Positions 51,804 through 60,495 of a DNA stretch of 64,000 nucleotides are shown here, piece by piece. The notes below the pieces were generated by a model. That model worked only from the letters and a program-made list of their open reading frames with translations, ran no database searches and was not told the DNA's origin. Source of the DNA: Syntrophobacter sp. SbD1. Its GTDB lineage: Bacteria > Desulfobacterota > Syntrophobacteria > Syntrophobacterales > Syntrophobacteraceae. Each line of letters opens with the position of its first letter. Within the stretch, counting starts at the first letter, position 1. The position numbers and the translations under genes were made by a program. Location: assembly GCA_900290365.1 (NCBI GenBank), contig OMOE01000002.1:1-64000 (forward strand), read 5' to 3'.

Positions 51804-52178
51804 ATGGAAAAATCCCAGACCTTGATGATAGCGGAACCCGGTTTCGGGCTGGCGGGCCTCCTTGGGAACTCACTGGCCGAGAAGGGGTACACGGTAAAAT
51901 CGGTCACAAGTATAAAGGACGCCCTGATCACGCTCCAGGGGGAAACGATCAATGTGCTGGTCATGGATGCCCGACTGGCCCAAGACATGGGCTACGAGTC
52001 CATATCAATCATCAAGGGTGTAAGAAAGAATCTCCCTATAATCGTAGCCACCGATGAGAACAACCCTGAGCAGGAGAGCAGCATCCGGCAGAAGGGTATT
52101 TTTTACTATCACGTGAAATCATTCGGAACAGATGAGCTGATGCTCGCAATCACAAATGCCATGACGCGGTCTCATTAA
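51804..52178 (+). CDS. atypical response-regulator receiver-domain protein
   Basis: LMIAEPGFGLAGLLGNSLAEKGYTV...VLVMDARLAQDMGYESISIIKGVRKNLPIIVATDEN. Confidence 0.65.
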   Translation: MEKSQTLMIAEPGFGLAGLLGNSLAEKGYTVKSVTSIKDALITLQGETINVLVMDARLAQDMGYESISIIKGVRKNLPIIVATDENNPEQESSIRQKGIFYYHVKSFGTDELMLAITNAMTRSH

Positions 52179-52275
52179 AGCATGCGAATCGCTAACGGGC
52201 GGCCCAGGCGGGCAATACAAGAACTCAGGAGATAACGGCCAAAAGCCATAACATAATGGTATGGGAGGAGCCCTC

Positions 52276-53142
52276 ATGAGAATGAAAGAGAAGTTGCTCT
52301 CGGGCGAGTTCGTACTGCTTGCGGAGATGGATCCTCCGAAGGGGACCGACATCTCCGAAATGGTGGCGAACGCCATCCGGGTGAAGGGAAAGGTGGACGC
52401 TTTCGTAATTCCGGAGATGAGCAATGCAGTCATGAAAATGAGTTCGCTGGGAGGATGCATGCTGCTGCAGGGCAAGGGGCTGGACACCGTGATGCAGACC
52501 TGCTGCCGAGACCGGAACCGGCTGGCGCTTCAGGCCGATCTGCTGGCTGCAAATGCCCTGGGGATATCGATTGTTATCGCCATTACAGGAGAAGAGCCGA
52601 GCTTCGGCGATCACCATCGAGCCAGAGCGGTCCACGACGTTGATCTACTCGAACTCCTCGACGGCATCAAGAAGCTTAAGAGCGGCCGTGACATGGCGGG
52701 AGTCGAGCTTAAGGGAACGCCCAGCTTTTGCGTTGGCTCGGTTGTGAACGCGGGGGCCAGTGGCGGCGCGCTTGATATCGAAATCGAGGATATGGAGAGA
52801 AAGATCGAGGCAGGCGCCGAATTTTTTATCACCCCTCCCGTGTTCGATCTGCAACACCTCGGCAGATTCATGAAGCGGGTGGCTGCCCATAGCCCAAGAA
52901 TCATACCCACGGTGATGTTGCTCAAGTCAGTGGGAATGGCACGCTACATTCAAAGGCATCGTGAGCACGTGCACATCCCGGAGGATCTCATAAGGCGTAT
53001 TCAGCAGGCTCCGGACAAGGCCAGGGAATGTGTCAGGATAGCTGCCGAACTGGTATCGGAAATCAAGGAGGCCGGATACAGCGGTGTGCTCGTCTCGACA
53101 ATCGGCTGGGAGGACAAACTACCTGGCATACTGGGGGAGTAA
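52276..53142 (+). CDS. MetF-like methylenetetrahydrofolate reductase paralogue
   Basis: LLAEMDPPKGTD; MQTCCRDRNRLALQADLLAANALGI; AGAEFFITPPVFDLQHLGRFM; IIPTVMLLKSVGMARY. Confidence 0.88.
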   Translation: MRMKEKLLSGEFVLLAEMDPPKGTDISEMVANAIRVKGKVDAFVIPEMSNAVMKMSSLGGCMLLQGKGLDTVMQTCCRDRNRLALQADLLAANALGISIVIAITGEEPSFGDHHRARAVHDVDLLELLDGIKKLKSGRDMAGVELKGTPSFCVGSVVNAGASGGALDIEIEDMERKIEAGAEFFITPPVFDLQHLGRFMKRVAAHSPRIIPTVMLLKSVGMARYIQRHREHVHIPEDLIRRIQQAPDKARECVRIAAELVSEIKEAGYSGVLVSTIGWEDKLPGILGE

Positions 53143-53146
53143 AGCG

Positions 53147-56100
53147 ATGCATGGCACATCAGGAAATACCATCGGTTCGGTAATGATAGTGGGCGGAGGT
53201 GTCGCGGGCATTCAGACCGCCCTGGACCTCGCCAATTCGGGTTACTTCGTACACCTGGTGGAGAGAAGTTCGGCTATCGGCGGCGCCATGTCGCAGCTCG
53301 ATAAGACCTTTCCCACCAACGACTGCTCCATGTGCATCATTTCTCCGAAACTTGTCGAATGCGGAAGACACCCCAATATCGAACTTCTTCCTCTGTCTGA
53401 AGTTCAGAAAGTTACCGGCGAGTCGGGAAATTTCACAGTAGAGATACTGCAGAAGCCTCGCTATGTTGACCCCTCCAGGTGCACGGGGTGCGGCGAATGC
53501 GCCAAAGTCTGTCCCATCGACCGCAGCAACGAATACAACGAAGGTCTCAACGTCCGCCAGGCGGCTTATCGCAAATACGCTCAGGCAGTCCCCGGGGCTT
53601 ACGCTATTGAAAAGCGCGGCACCTCCCCATGCAAGTCGACGTGCCCCGCGCACATTTCGGTCCAGGGCTATGTGGCTTTGACCGCTCAGGGGAGGTATCA
53701 GGAGGCGCTCAAGCTCATTAAGGAAGAAAACCCCTTGCCCGGTATCTGCGGCCGTGTCTGCCATCATCCCTGCGAGGGTGAGTGCATGCGGGGCAAATTT
53801 GACGAGCCGGTGGCGATCGATTCTATCAAGCGTTTTCTGGCCGACTTGGATTTGAACTCCGAAACCAGGTTCGTCCCGCAGATAAAAGAGAAACGCAGCG
53901 ACAGGGCGGCAGTCATCGGTTCCGGCCCTGCCGGCTTGTCGTGCGCCTATTACCTTGCAATTGAAGGATATCAAGTAACCGTTTTTGAAAAACTGCCGGT
54001 GCTCGGAGGCATGCTGACCGTAGGCATTCCGTCTTACAGGCTCCCCAGGAACATAATCGAAGCTGAAATCCAGGTCATGAGGGATATGGGCGTAGAGTTC
54101 AAAACGGGAGTGGAGATCGGCAAAGATTTCACGATCGCTCAACTGAGGCGCCAGGGGTATAAGGCTTTCTTCATGGCCATAGGCGCCCAGGAATGCAAGG
54201 CTCTCGGAATTCCGGGCGAAGATCTAGAAGGGGTGGTGCCAGGGGTCCAATACTTAAGGGACATAAATCTTGGCAAAAAAGTCCCCCTGGGAGATCGCGT
54301 CGCGGTAATAGGCGGTGGAAACGTCGCGATGGATACCGTTCGATCTGCTCTTCGAAGCGGATCGAGCAGGCCATTCATCATATATCGGCGCAGCGAGAAG
54401 GAGATGCCCGCCAACGAGGAAGAGCTTCACGAGTGCCGCGAAGAAGGCATCGAGATCATGACCCTTACGAATCCCAGGCGGATTATAGGGGAAAACGGGC
54501 GCGTAAAGGCTGTTGAATGCGTGAAGATGCAGCTTGGAGAGCCGGACGCAAGCGGCCGAAGGCGTCCTGTTGCCATCGAGGGGTCCGAGTTCGTGATGGA
54601 AGTGGACGCCGTCGTCCCTGCCATCGGCCAGGAATCCGACTGGGCGTGCCTCACCGAAGAGTGTGCATGCCGGCTCACCGATTGGGGCACGATGATAGTA
54701 GACCCTCTAACCTTGCAGACCCACGATCTCGATATTTTTGCGGGCGGCGACGCGAAGACCGGCCCCGCCACGGTAATCGAAGCAATTGCGGCGGGCAAGC
54801 AGGCTGCGATTTCGATCGTCCGATACATCCGAGGGGAAGATCTAAGCACCGGGCGCGAAAAGGAATTGCAACCGGTACAGGAGGTCTCGACCGAAGGTTA
54901 TGACAAAATGCCGCGCGCGCGTATGCCGGTTCTTTCTGCGGAAATCCGCACGGGCAATTTCGATGAAGTCCAATTAGGGTTCACCGAAGAGCAGGTGCGG
55001 GCCGAGGCGGCGCGCTGTCTCAGTTGTGGTGGCTGTTCCGAATGCTACCAGTGCCTTGATGTCTGTCTTGCAAACGCCATCGATCACGATCAACAGCCAA
55101 AGAGGCTGGAATTAAGAGTCGGCGCAATCATCGCTGCGCCGGGCTTTAAAGCTTTCGATCCCAGCGGGCTCGATGACTACAACTACGCTAACCATCCAAA
55201 CGTTGTCACTGCGCTCGAATTCGAGCGGCTTCTCAGCGCAAGCGGTCCCAGCCTGGGGCACCTGGTAAGGCCCTCGGACCTGCACCGCGACGCAAAGATC
55301 GGGTCTCTCGAAAAAGAGCTGAAGAACCTCGAAACACAGATCAGGCCGGAATATGCGGAAAAGATCGTAAATCTGCGTGCCGAGATCGCAAGAATGCGCA
55401 AGCTTCAGACACACAAGGACCCAAAGCGGGTCGCCTGGATCCAGTGCGTCGGGTCTCGCCAATCGAACCATTGCGACAACGGTTACTGCTCAGGTGTATG
55501 TTGCATGTACGCGATAAAGGAGGCCGTGATAGCCAAGGAACACGCCAAGGGCGATTTCGATGCGGCCATCTTCTTCATGGATATCCGCACCTACGGGAAG
55601 GATTTCGAAAAGTACTATAATCGCGCACGGGACGAGCACGGCGTGCGATTTATCCGATCCCGCGTCCACACTGTAGACCCGGTTCCCGGCTCCGATAATC
55701 TGCGGATCGATTATGTGAGCGAGGCCGGAAAAATGATGTCGGAGGAATTCGATATGGTCGTCCTTTCGGTCGGCCTCGAAGCCGCCGAGGATGCGAAGGA
55801 ACTTGCCGAAAAGATGGGCTTCGAGCTCAACGAGTACCGGTTCGCAAAAACCTCCAGCCTTACTCCGGTGGCGACCACCAGGCCCGGAATTTACGTGTGC
55901 GGAGTGTTCCAGGGGCCAAAGGATATCCCCCTTTCGGTTACCGAGGCAAGCGCGGCCGCCTGCGCCGCGTCAATCGATCTTGTCGACTCGAGGGGGACAC
56001 TGGTGAAGGTCAGGGAGCGGGCCGAACAGAGGGACGTGACAGGCGAGGAACCGCGAATCGGCGTCTTCGTCTGCGACTGCGGCATCAATATAGCTTCCGT

Positions 56101-57724
56101 TGTTGATGTAAAAGATGTCACCCGTTATGCGGCGTCTCTGCCAAACGTCGTTTTCACGGGAGAAAACCTCTTCACCTGCTCCCAGGACACCCAGGAAAAG
56201 ATAAAGAAGATCATCGCGGAGGAGCGGCTCAACAGGATAGTGGTAGCTTCCTGCTCGCCACGTACCCATGAACCGCTCTTTCAGGACACCCTTGTAGCGA
56301 GCGGCCTCAACAAGTACCTCTTTGAGATGGCGAACATCCGGGACCAGGATTCGTGGGTCCACCAGAAGGACCCTGCGAATGCGACTAAAAAAGCCAGGGA
56401 CCTGGTGCGGATGGCTGTTGCAAGGGCGTCCCTGCTTAAACCTCTCATCGAAAAGCCACTCGAGATCAATCCGCGCGGCCTGGTCATCGGAGGCGGCGTA
56501 GCCGGGATGACCGCGGCGCTGAACCTGTCGAAACAAGGTTTCGAGGTGGTTCTCATAGAAAATGGCAAGGAACTCGGAGGCCAGGCGCGAAATGTACACC
56601 GCACTATTGACGGTCAGGACGTGCAACTGTTTCTGGATGATCTGATCGAAGAGGTTCGAAGCCAGACGACAATCCAGGTCCTAACGGAAGCTCTCGTGGT
56701 CGGGTTCGGTGGATATAAGGGAAATTTCACGACGGAAGTCCTGGTCGGTCCCGGTATGTACGAGCGCAAAATAGATCACGGCGTGACAATCGTGGCAACG
56801 GGAGCAAACGAATACAAGCCGACGGAATACATGTACGGAAGTCATGGCAGGGTCATGACGCAGTCGGAGTTGGACCGCCTCATTCACGAGCGCCCGAAGG
56901 AAGTGGAGAAATGGAATCGTGTAGTGATGATTCAGTGTGTCGGGTCGAGAAATGAGAAAAATCCCAACTGCAGCCGCATATGCTGCCAGGGCGCGGTGAA
57001 GCACGCACTTGAACTGAAGGATCTCGATCCCGACATGGATGTGGTCATTCTCTATCGGGATATGCGGATGTACGGCATGCTGGAGGACTACTACACCATG
57101 GCGAGAAAAAGGGGAGTCCTCTTCAGCCGCTACGACCAGGACAAGCCGCCCAGCGTGACAGGACATAACGGAGCTGAAAGTCTGGACGTCACCTTCACGG
57201 ACCATGTGCTCCTAAGGCCAATAAGGATGAATGCCGATGCGGTAATCCTGAGCGCGGCAACCATTGCCGCCGAAACCCAGGAGCTTTCATCCTTCCTCAA
57301 GGTCCCTCGCAACACCGAAGGATTTTTCATCGAAGCCCATGCCAAGCTCAGGCCGGTGGATTTTGCCTCGGAAGGCATTTACCTGTGCGGCACGGCTCAT
57401 GGGCCAAAGCTCATCACCGAGAGCATCGCGCAGGCGATGGCGGCGGCTTCCAGGGCCGGGGCTTTTCTAGCCGCCAAAGATCAGACCGTTGGAGGTGTAG
57501 TGGCCAGGGTGGATGAGAGCGAGTGCGTCGGGTGCCTGACTTGCATCAGAAGATGTCCATACGGTGTTCCACAGATCAACAGGAACAATGTCTCGGAAAT
57601 AAATGAGGCAATGTGCCAGGGCTGCGGTATCTGCGCTGCTGAATGTCCGGCCAAGGCTATCCAACTCGCCCATTATGCGGACGACCAGATCACGATCAAG
57701 ATAGATGCCCTGATGGCAGGCTAG
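53147..57724 (+). CDS. HdrA-GltD-HdrA fusion flavoprotein / iron-sulfur protein
   Basis: FAD motifs GGGVAGIQTALDLANSGYFVHLVE and VIGGGVAGMTAALNLSKQG; GltD core VIGSGPAGLSCAYYLAIEGYQVTVFE and VIGGGNVAMD; IQCVGSR twice; C-terminal CVGCLTCIRRCP and CQGCGICAAECP. Confidence 0.93.
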   Translation: MHGTSGNTIGSVMIVGGGVAGIQTALDLANSGYFVHLVERSSAIGGAMSQLDKTFPTNDCSMCIISPKLVECGRHPNIELLPLSEVQKVTGESGNFTVEILQKPRYVDPSRCTGCGECAKVCPIDRSNEYNEGLNVRQAAYRKYAQAVPGAYAIEKRGTSPCKSTCPAHISVQGYVALTAQGRYQEALKLIKEENPLPGICGRVCHHPCEGECMRGKFDEPVAIDSIKRFLADLDLNSETRFVPQIKEKRSDRAAVIGSGPAGLSCAYYLAIEGYQVTVFEKLPVLGGMLTVGIPSYRLPRNIIEAEIQVMRDMGVEFKTGVEIGKDFTIAQLRRQGYKAFFMAIGAQECKALGIPGEDLEGVVPGVQYLRDINLGKKVPLGDRVAVIGGGNVAMDTVRSALRSGSSRPFIIYRRSEKEMPANEEELHECREEGIEIMTLTNPRRIIGENGRVKAVECVKMQLGEPDASGRRRPVAIEGSEFVMEVDAVVPAIGQESDWACLTEECACRLTDWGTMIVDPLTLQTHDLDIFAGGDAKTGPATVIEAIAAGKQAAISIVRYIRGEDLSTGREKELQPVQEVSTEGYDKMPRARMPVLSAEIRTGNFDEVQLGFTEEQVRAEAARCLSCGGCSECYQCLDVCLANAIDHDQQPKRLELRVGAIIAAPGFKAFDPSGLDDYNYANHPNVVTALEFERLLSASGPSLGHLVRPSDLHRDAKIGSLEKELKNLETQIRPEYAEKIVNLRAEIARMRKLQTHKDPKRVAWIQCVGSRQSNHCDNGYCSGVCCMYAIKEAVIAKEHAKGDFDAAIFFMDIRTYGKDFEKYYNRARDEHGVRFIRSRVHTVDPVPGSDNLRIDYVSEAGKMMSEEFDMVVLSVGLEAAEDAKELAEKMGFELNEYRFAKTSSLTPVATTRPGIYVCGVFQGPKDIPLSVTEASAAACAASIDLVDSRGTLVKVRERAEQRDVTGEEPRIGVFVCDCGINIASVVDVKDVTRYAASLPNVVFTGENLFTCSQDTQEKIKKIIAEERLNRIVVASCSPRTHEPLFQDTLVASGLNKYLFEMANIRDQDSWVHQKDPANATKKARDLVRMAVARASLLKPLIEKPLEINPRGLVIGGGVAGMTAALNLSKQGFEVVLIENGKELGGQARNVHRTIDGQDVQLFLDDLIEEVRSQTTIQVLTEALVVGFGGYKGNFTTEVLVGPGMYERKIDHGVTIVATGANEYKPTEYMYGSHGRVMTQSELDRLIHERPKEVEKWNRVVMIQCVGSRNEKNPNCSRICCQGAVKHALELKDLDPDMDVVILYRDMRMYGMLEDYYTMARKRGVLFSRYDQDKPPSVTGHNGAESLDVTFTDHVLLRPIRMNADAVILSAATIAAETQELSSFLKVPRNTEGFFIEAHAKLRPVDFASEGIYLCGTAHGPKLITESIAQAMAAASRAGAFLAAKDQTVGGVVARVDESECVGCLTCIRRCPYGVPQINRNNVSEINEAMCQGCGICAAECPAKAIQLAHYADDQITIKIDALMAG

Positions 57725-57813
57725 TGATCAAAACGCCGCAAGCCGCAATGTGGGAATGAGTAATGCTGAAAGATTCGCATGCTACACTGCATCAGGGAAG
57801 AAGGAGCGATTCG

Positions 57814-58248
57814 ATGGAGCAGTTTGAACCGGTAATAATTTCTTTTTGTTGCACCTATTGAGCGTATTCGGCGGCGGACCTGGCAGGTTCGATGAGGTTG
57901 AGCTATCCGACGAATCTAAGGATCGTGAAGGTGCCGTGTACTGGAAGGGTGGCTGCGATTCACCTGCTTAGAGCTATCGAGAAGGGCGCAGACGGGGTCT
58001 TCATTGCGGGCTGCATGGAAGGGGATTGTCATTACCAGGAAGGAAATCTGCGTGCAAAGAAGCGGGTGACCTATATCCGGGGGCTCCTTGAGAGCATAGG
58101 AGTGGATCGTGAACGGGTCGCCATGTACAACCTGTCGGCCGGCATGGGGCCCAGGTTTGCCGAAATTGCCCAGGAGATGACAGACAAAATCCGGCAGCTT
58201 GGGCCGCTGGTCAAGAGTACTAACGCCGGAAAGGAGGTGGTCGCATGA
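57814..58248 (+). CDS. mvhD: MvhD-type hydrogenase iron-sulfur/delta subunit, predicted selenoprotein (Sec at 57859-57861)
   Basis: AAGGAG SD; MEQFEPVIISFCCTY[TGA]AYSAADLAGSMRLSYPTNLRIVKVPCTGRV in one frame with ORF 57892-58248; FCC-x-x-C-SY-type motif with U at the Cys position. Confidence 0.88.
57859..57861 (+). other. predicted selenocysteine UGA codon with downstream SECIS-like hairpin
   Basis: CGGACC-TGGCA-GGTTCG hairpin begins about 13 nt after the TGA; G in the first two loop positions. Confidence 0.75.
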
Positions 58249-58925
58249 TTATGGCAAAGCCGAAGAAAGCGGAGGAAATCATCAGCCGAGTGAAGGACTT
58301 CAGCAGAGTGCTTGTGGCGGGCTGCAAGGGATGCGTTGCCATCTGCGAAGCTGGAGGCCAGAAGGAAGTGGAGGTGCTGGCATCGGCGATGCGCATTCAT
58401 TTTTCCCAAATCGGAAAGCGAATTGAAATAGATGAGGTTAGTCTTTCTCGCCAGTGTGACAAGGAATACCTGCAAGAGCTTGCGGATAGCATAGATAGCT
58501 ACGACGCGGTGATATCTTTGGCCTGCGGCGCTGGAGTGCAGTTCCTTACCGAGATGTACGGGGAAAAGCCGGTATTCCCCGGCGTGGATACCTGCTTTAT
58601 CGGCGTCACTGAGGAACAGGGAGTGTGGAGCGAGCGCTGCCAGGCCTGCGGTAATTGCATGCTTGGCGAAACCGGTGGCATCTGCCCGATTACCCGTTGC
58701 TCAAAGAGGATGCTTAACGGTCCCTGCGGAGGCTCCGAAAACGGTAAATGCGAAATCAGCCTGCTCGTCGGCAGAGACGTAGCCTGCGGCTGGCATCTGA
58801 TCTATGAGCGCCTGAAGAAGCTGGGTGAGTTGGAGCGGTTCCGCAGGCCTTCCGAGGACAAGGATTGGACTGCAAGCCGTGATGGAGGACCCAGGCAGAT
58901 CATCAGAAAGGACGTAAGGCCATGA
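58245..58925 (+). CDS. metV: MetV-like zinc-finger protein (methylenetetrahydrofolate reductase C-terminal domain)
   Basis: ERCQACGNCMLGETGGICPITRCSKRMLNGPCGGSENGKCE. Confidence 0.92.
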   Translation: MIMAKPKKAEEIISRVKDFSRVLVAGCKGCVAICEAGGQKEVEVLASAMRIHFSQIGKRIEIDEVSLSRQCDKEYLQELADSIDSYDAVISLACGAGVQFLTEMYGEKPVFPGVDTCFIGVTEEQGVWSERCQACGNCMLGETGGICPITRCSKRMLNGPCGGSENGKCEISLLVGRDVACGWHLIYERLKKLGELERFRRPSEDKDWTASRDGGPRQIIRKDVRP

Positions 58926-59866
58926 GCGCGACGACGCCAAGTAGACTGGAAAAGATCATTGCGGCCGGACATTTGGCAGTGACTTCCGAGTGTGGTCCAC
59001 CCCGCAACGGCGACCCGGAAGTGGTCTCGCGGAAGGCTGAACTACTGAGGAACCACGTGGACGCCATCAATGTTACCGACAACCAGACGGCTGTCGTGCG
59101 CCAGTGCAGCCTGGCCTCATGTATACGCATAAAGCTCCTGGGACTTGAGCCCGTGCTTCAGATGGTCACACGGGACCGAAACCGCATCGCAATACAGAGC
59201 GATCTGCTCGGGGCGACCTCATTCGGAGTCCACAATATACTCTGCCTCACGGGAGACCATCAGCGGTTCGGCGACCATCCCACCAGTGCCAATGTGTTCG
59301 ACATGGACTCCACGCGTCTTATTCAAACGGTGAGGATGATGCGCGACGAGGGACGTCTGCTCGGCGGCCATCAAATGGAGGAAGGACGACCGCAGATGTT
59401 CATCGGCGCGGCGGAGAACCCGTTCGCCGACCCATTCGAGATTCGTGTGTTGCGTCTGGCGAAAAAGGTCGCCGCTGGAGCACAGTTCATTCAGACCCAG
59501 TGCATCTATAATATGGAGAAGTTCAAGCTCTGGATGAAGCAGGTGCGAGATGAGGGTCTTCATGAAAAGGTTGCGGTCCTGGCCGGGATTACTCCGATCA
59601 AAACTGTGGGAATGGCGAAATACATGAAGAACAAGGTCCCTGGCATCGACGTACCCGAAGCCGTTATCAAACGGATTGCCGGGGTTCCAAAGGAAAACCA
59701 GGCCGAGGAAGGCATCAAATTGTGCCTCGAGCAAATAGAGGAGCTGAAAGAGGAGGAAGGCATTATGGGCTTCCACATCATGGCCATCGAGTGGGAAGAA
59801 AAGGTTCCGGAGATCGTTGAAAGGGCGGGATTGTTTCCGCGCCCGGCGGTAAACGGCTCCGAGTGA
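58922..59866 (+). CDS. metF: methylenetetrahydrofolate reductase
   Basis: VTSECGPPRNGDPEVV; VTDNQTAVVRQCSLASCIRI; MVTRDRNRIAIQSDLLGATSFGVHNILCLTGDH; ATGA overlap with metV. Confidence 0.93.
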   Translation: MSATTPSRLEKIIAAGHLAVTSECGPPRNGDPEVVSRKAELLRNHVDAINVTDNQTAVVRQCSLASCIRIKLLGLEPVLQMVTRDRNRIAIQSDLLGATSFGVHNILCLTGDHQRFGDHPTSANVFDMDSTRLIQTVRMMRDEGRLLGGHQMEEGRPQMFIGAAENPFADPFEIRVLRLAKKVAAGAQFIQTQCIYNMEKFKLWMKQVRDEGLHEKVAVLAGITPIKTVGMAKYMKNKVPGIDVPEAVIKRIAGVPKENQAEEGIKLCLEQIEELKEEEGIMGFHIMAIEWEEKVPEIVERAGLFPRPAVNGSE

Positions 59867-59951
59867 TCCTGACAATGTGAGCTGTCAGCGGAAGTGTCCC
59901 ATCGGCAGCTCTTTATTTCACCAGTTCCACATTTCTTCAGGAGGTGTATCC

Positions 59952-60335
59952 ATGTCAAAGAAATACGTTCTGATAGTCGATGACGATCCCGACATGATCG
60001 AAACCGTTGGAATGATGCTGGAGAGCAGAGGCTATGAGGTCGGGAAGGCTTACGACGGGATCGAAGGAGAAATGTCGGTCAGGGCGCGCAGGCCGGATCT
60101 GCTCATCCTTGATGTAATGATGCCCCGCAAGGACGGCTATGTACTCTGCTCGGATCTGAAAAAAGACAAGGCTACCCAAGGGATCCCGGTAATATTGCTG
60201 ACAGCCGTGGGGGAAGCCGTTTCGGCCACTTCCTTTAGCCATCTTGACGGAATGAACACCGAGGCTGACGACTACATCCCGAAGCCAGTGGACACCGCAA
60301 CCCTTGTCAAGTCGATAGAGCGGCTGCTCAACTAA
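59952..60335 (+). CDS. response regulator (receiver domain only)
   Basis: YVLIVDDDPDMIETVGMMLESRGYEV; LLILDVMMPRKDGY; YIPKPVDTATLV; AGGAGG RBS. Confidence 0.92.
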   Translation: MSKKYVLIVDDDPDMIETVGMMLESRGYEVGKAYDGIEGEMSVRARRPDLLILDVMMPRKDGYVLCSDLKKDKATQGIPVILLTAVGEAVSATSFSHLDGMNTEADDYIPKPVDTATLVKSIERLLN

Positions 60336-60495
60336 GCAGCAGGGCGGCATTGAAGGGCGTCGTTCGATTGTGCCGCGGCATACTCGCCGAAAAATGATGC
60401 TCCATTTTTGCAGGGGTGGCTTCCAGCCGCGATGCAGCTTGTTTTCGCGGCTGGAATCAGATACCACGGAGACCTGGTCTTCGGGATAGATATAG

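Noticed and set aside
53159-54142. 327-aa minus-strand ORF opposite the HdrA fusion
   Set aside because: Antisense shadow of conserved HdrA/GltD motifs.
57892-58248. Track ORF 57892..58248 as a complete 118-aa gene
   Set aside because: It lacks the N-terminal FCC motif and SD; the true frame extends through the TGA to 57814.
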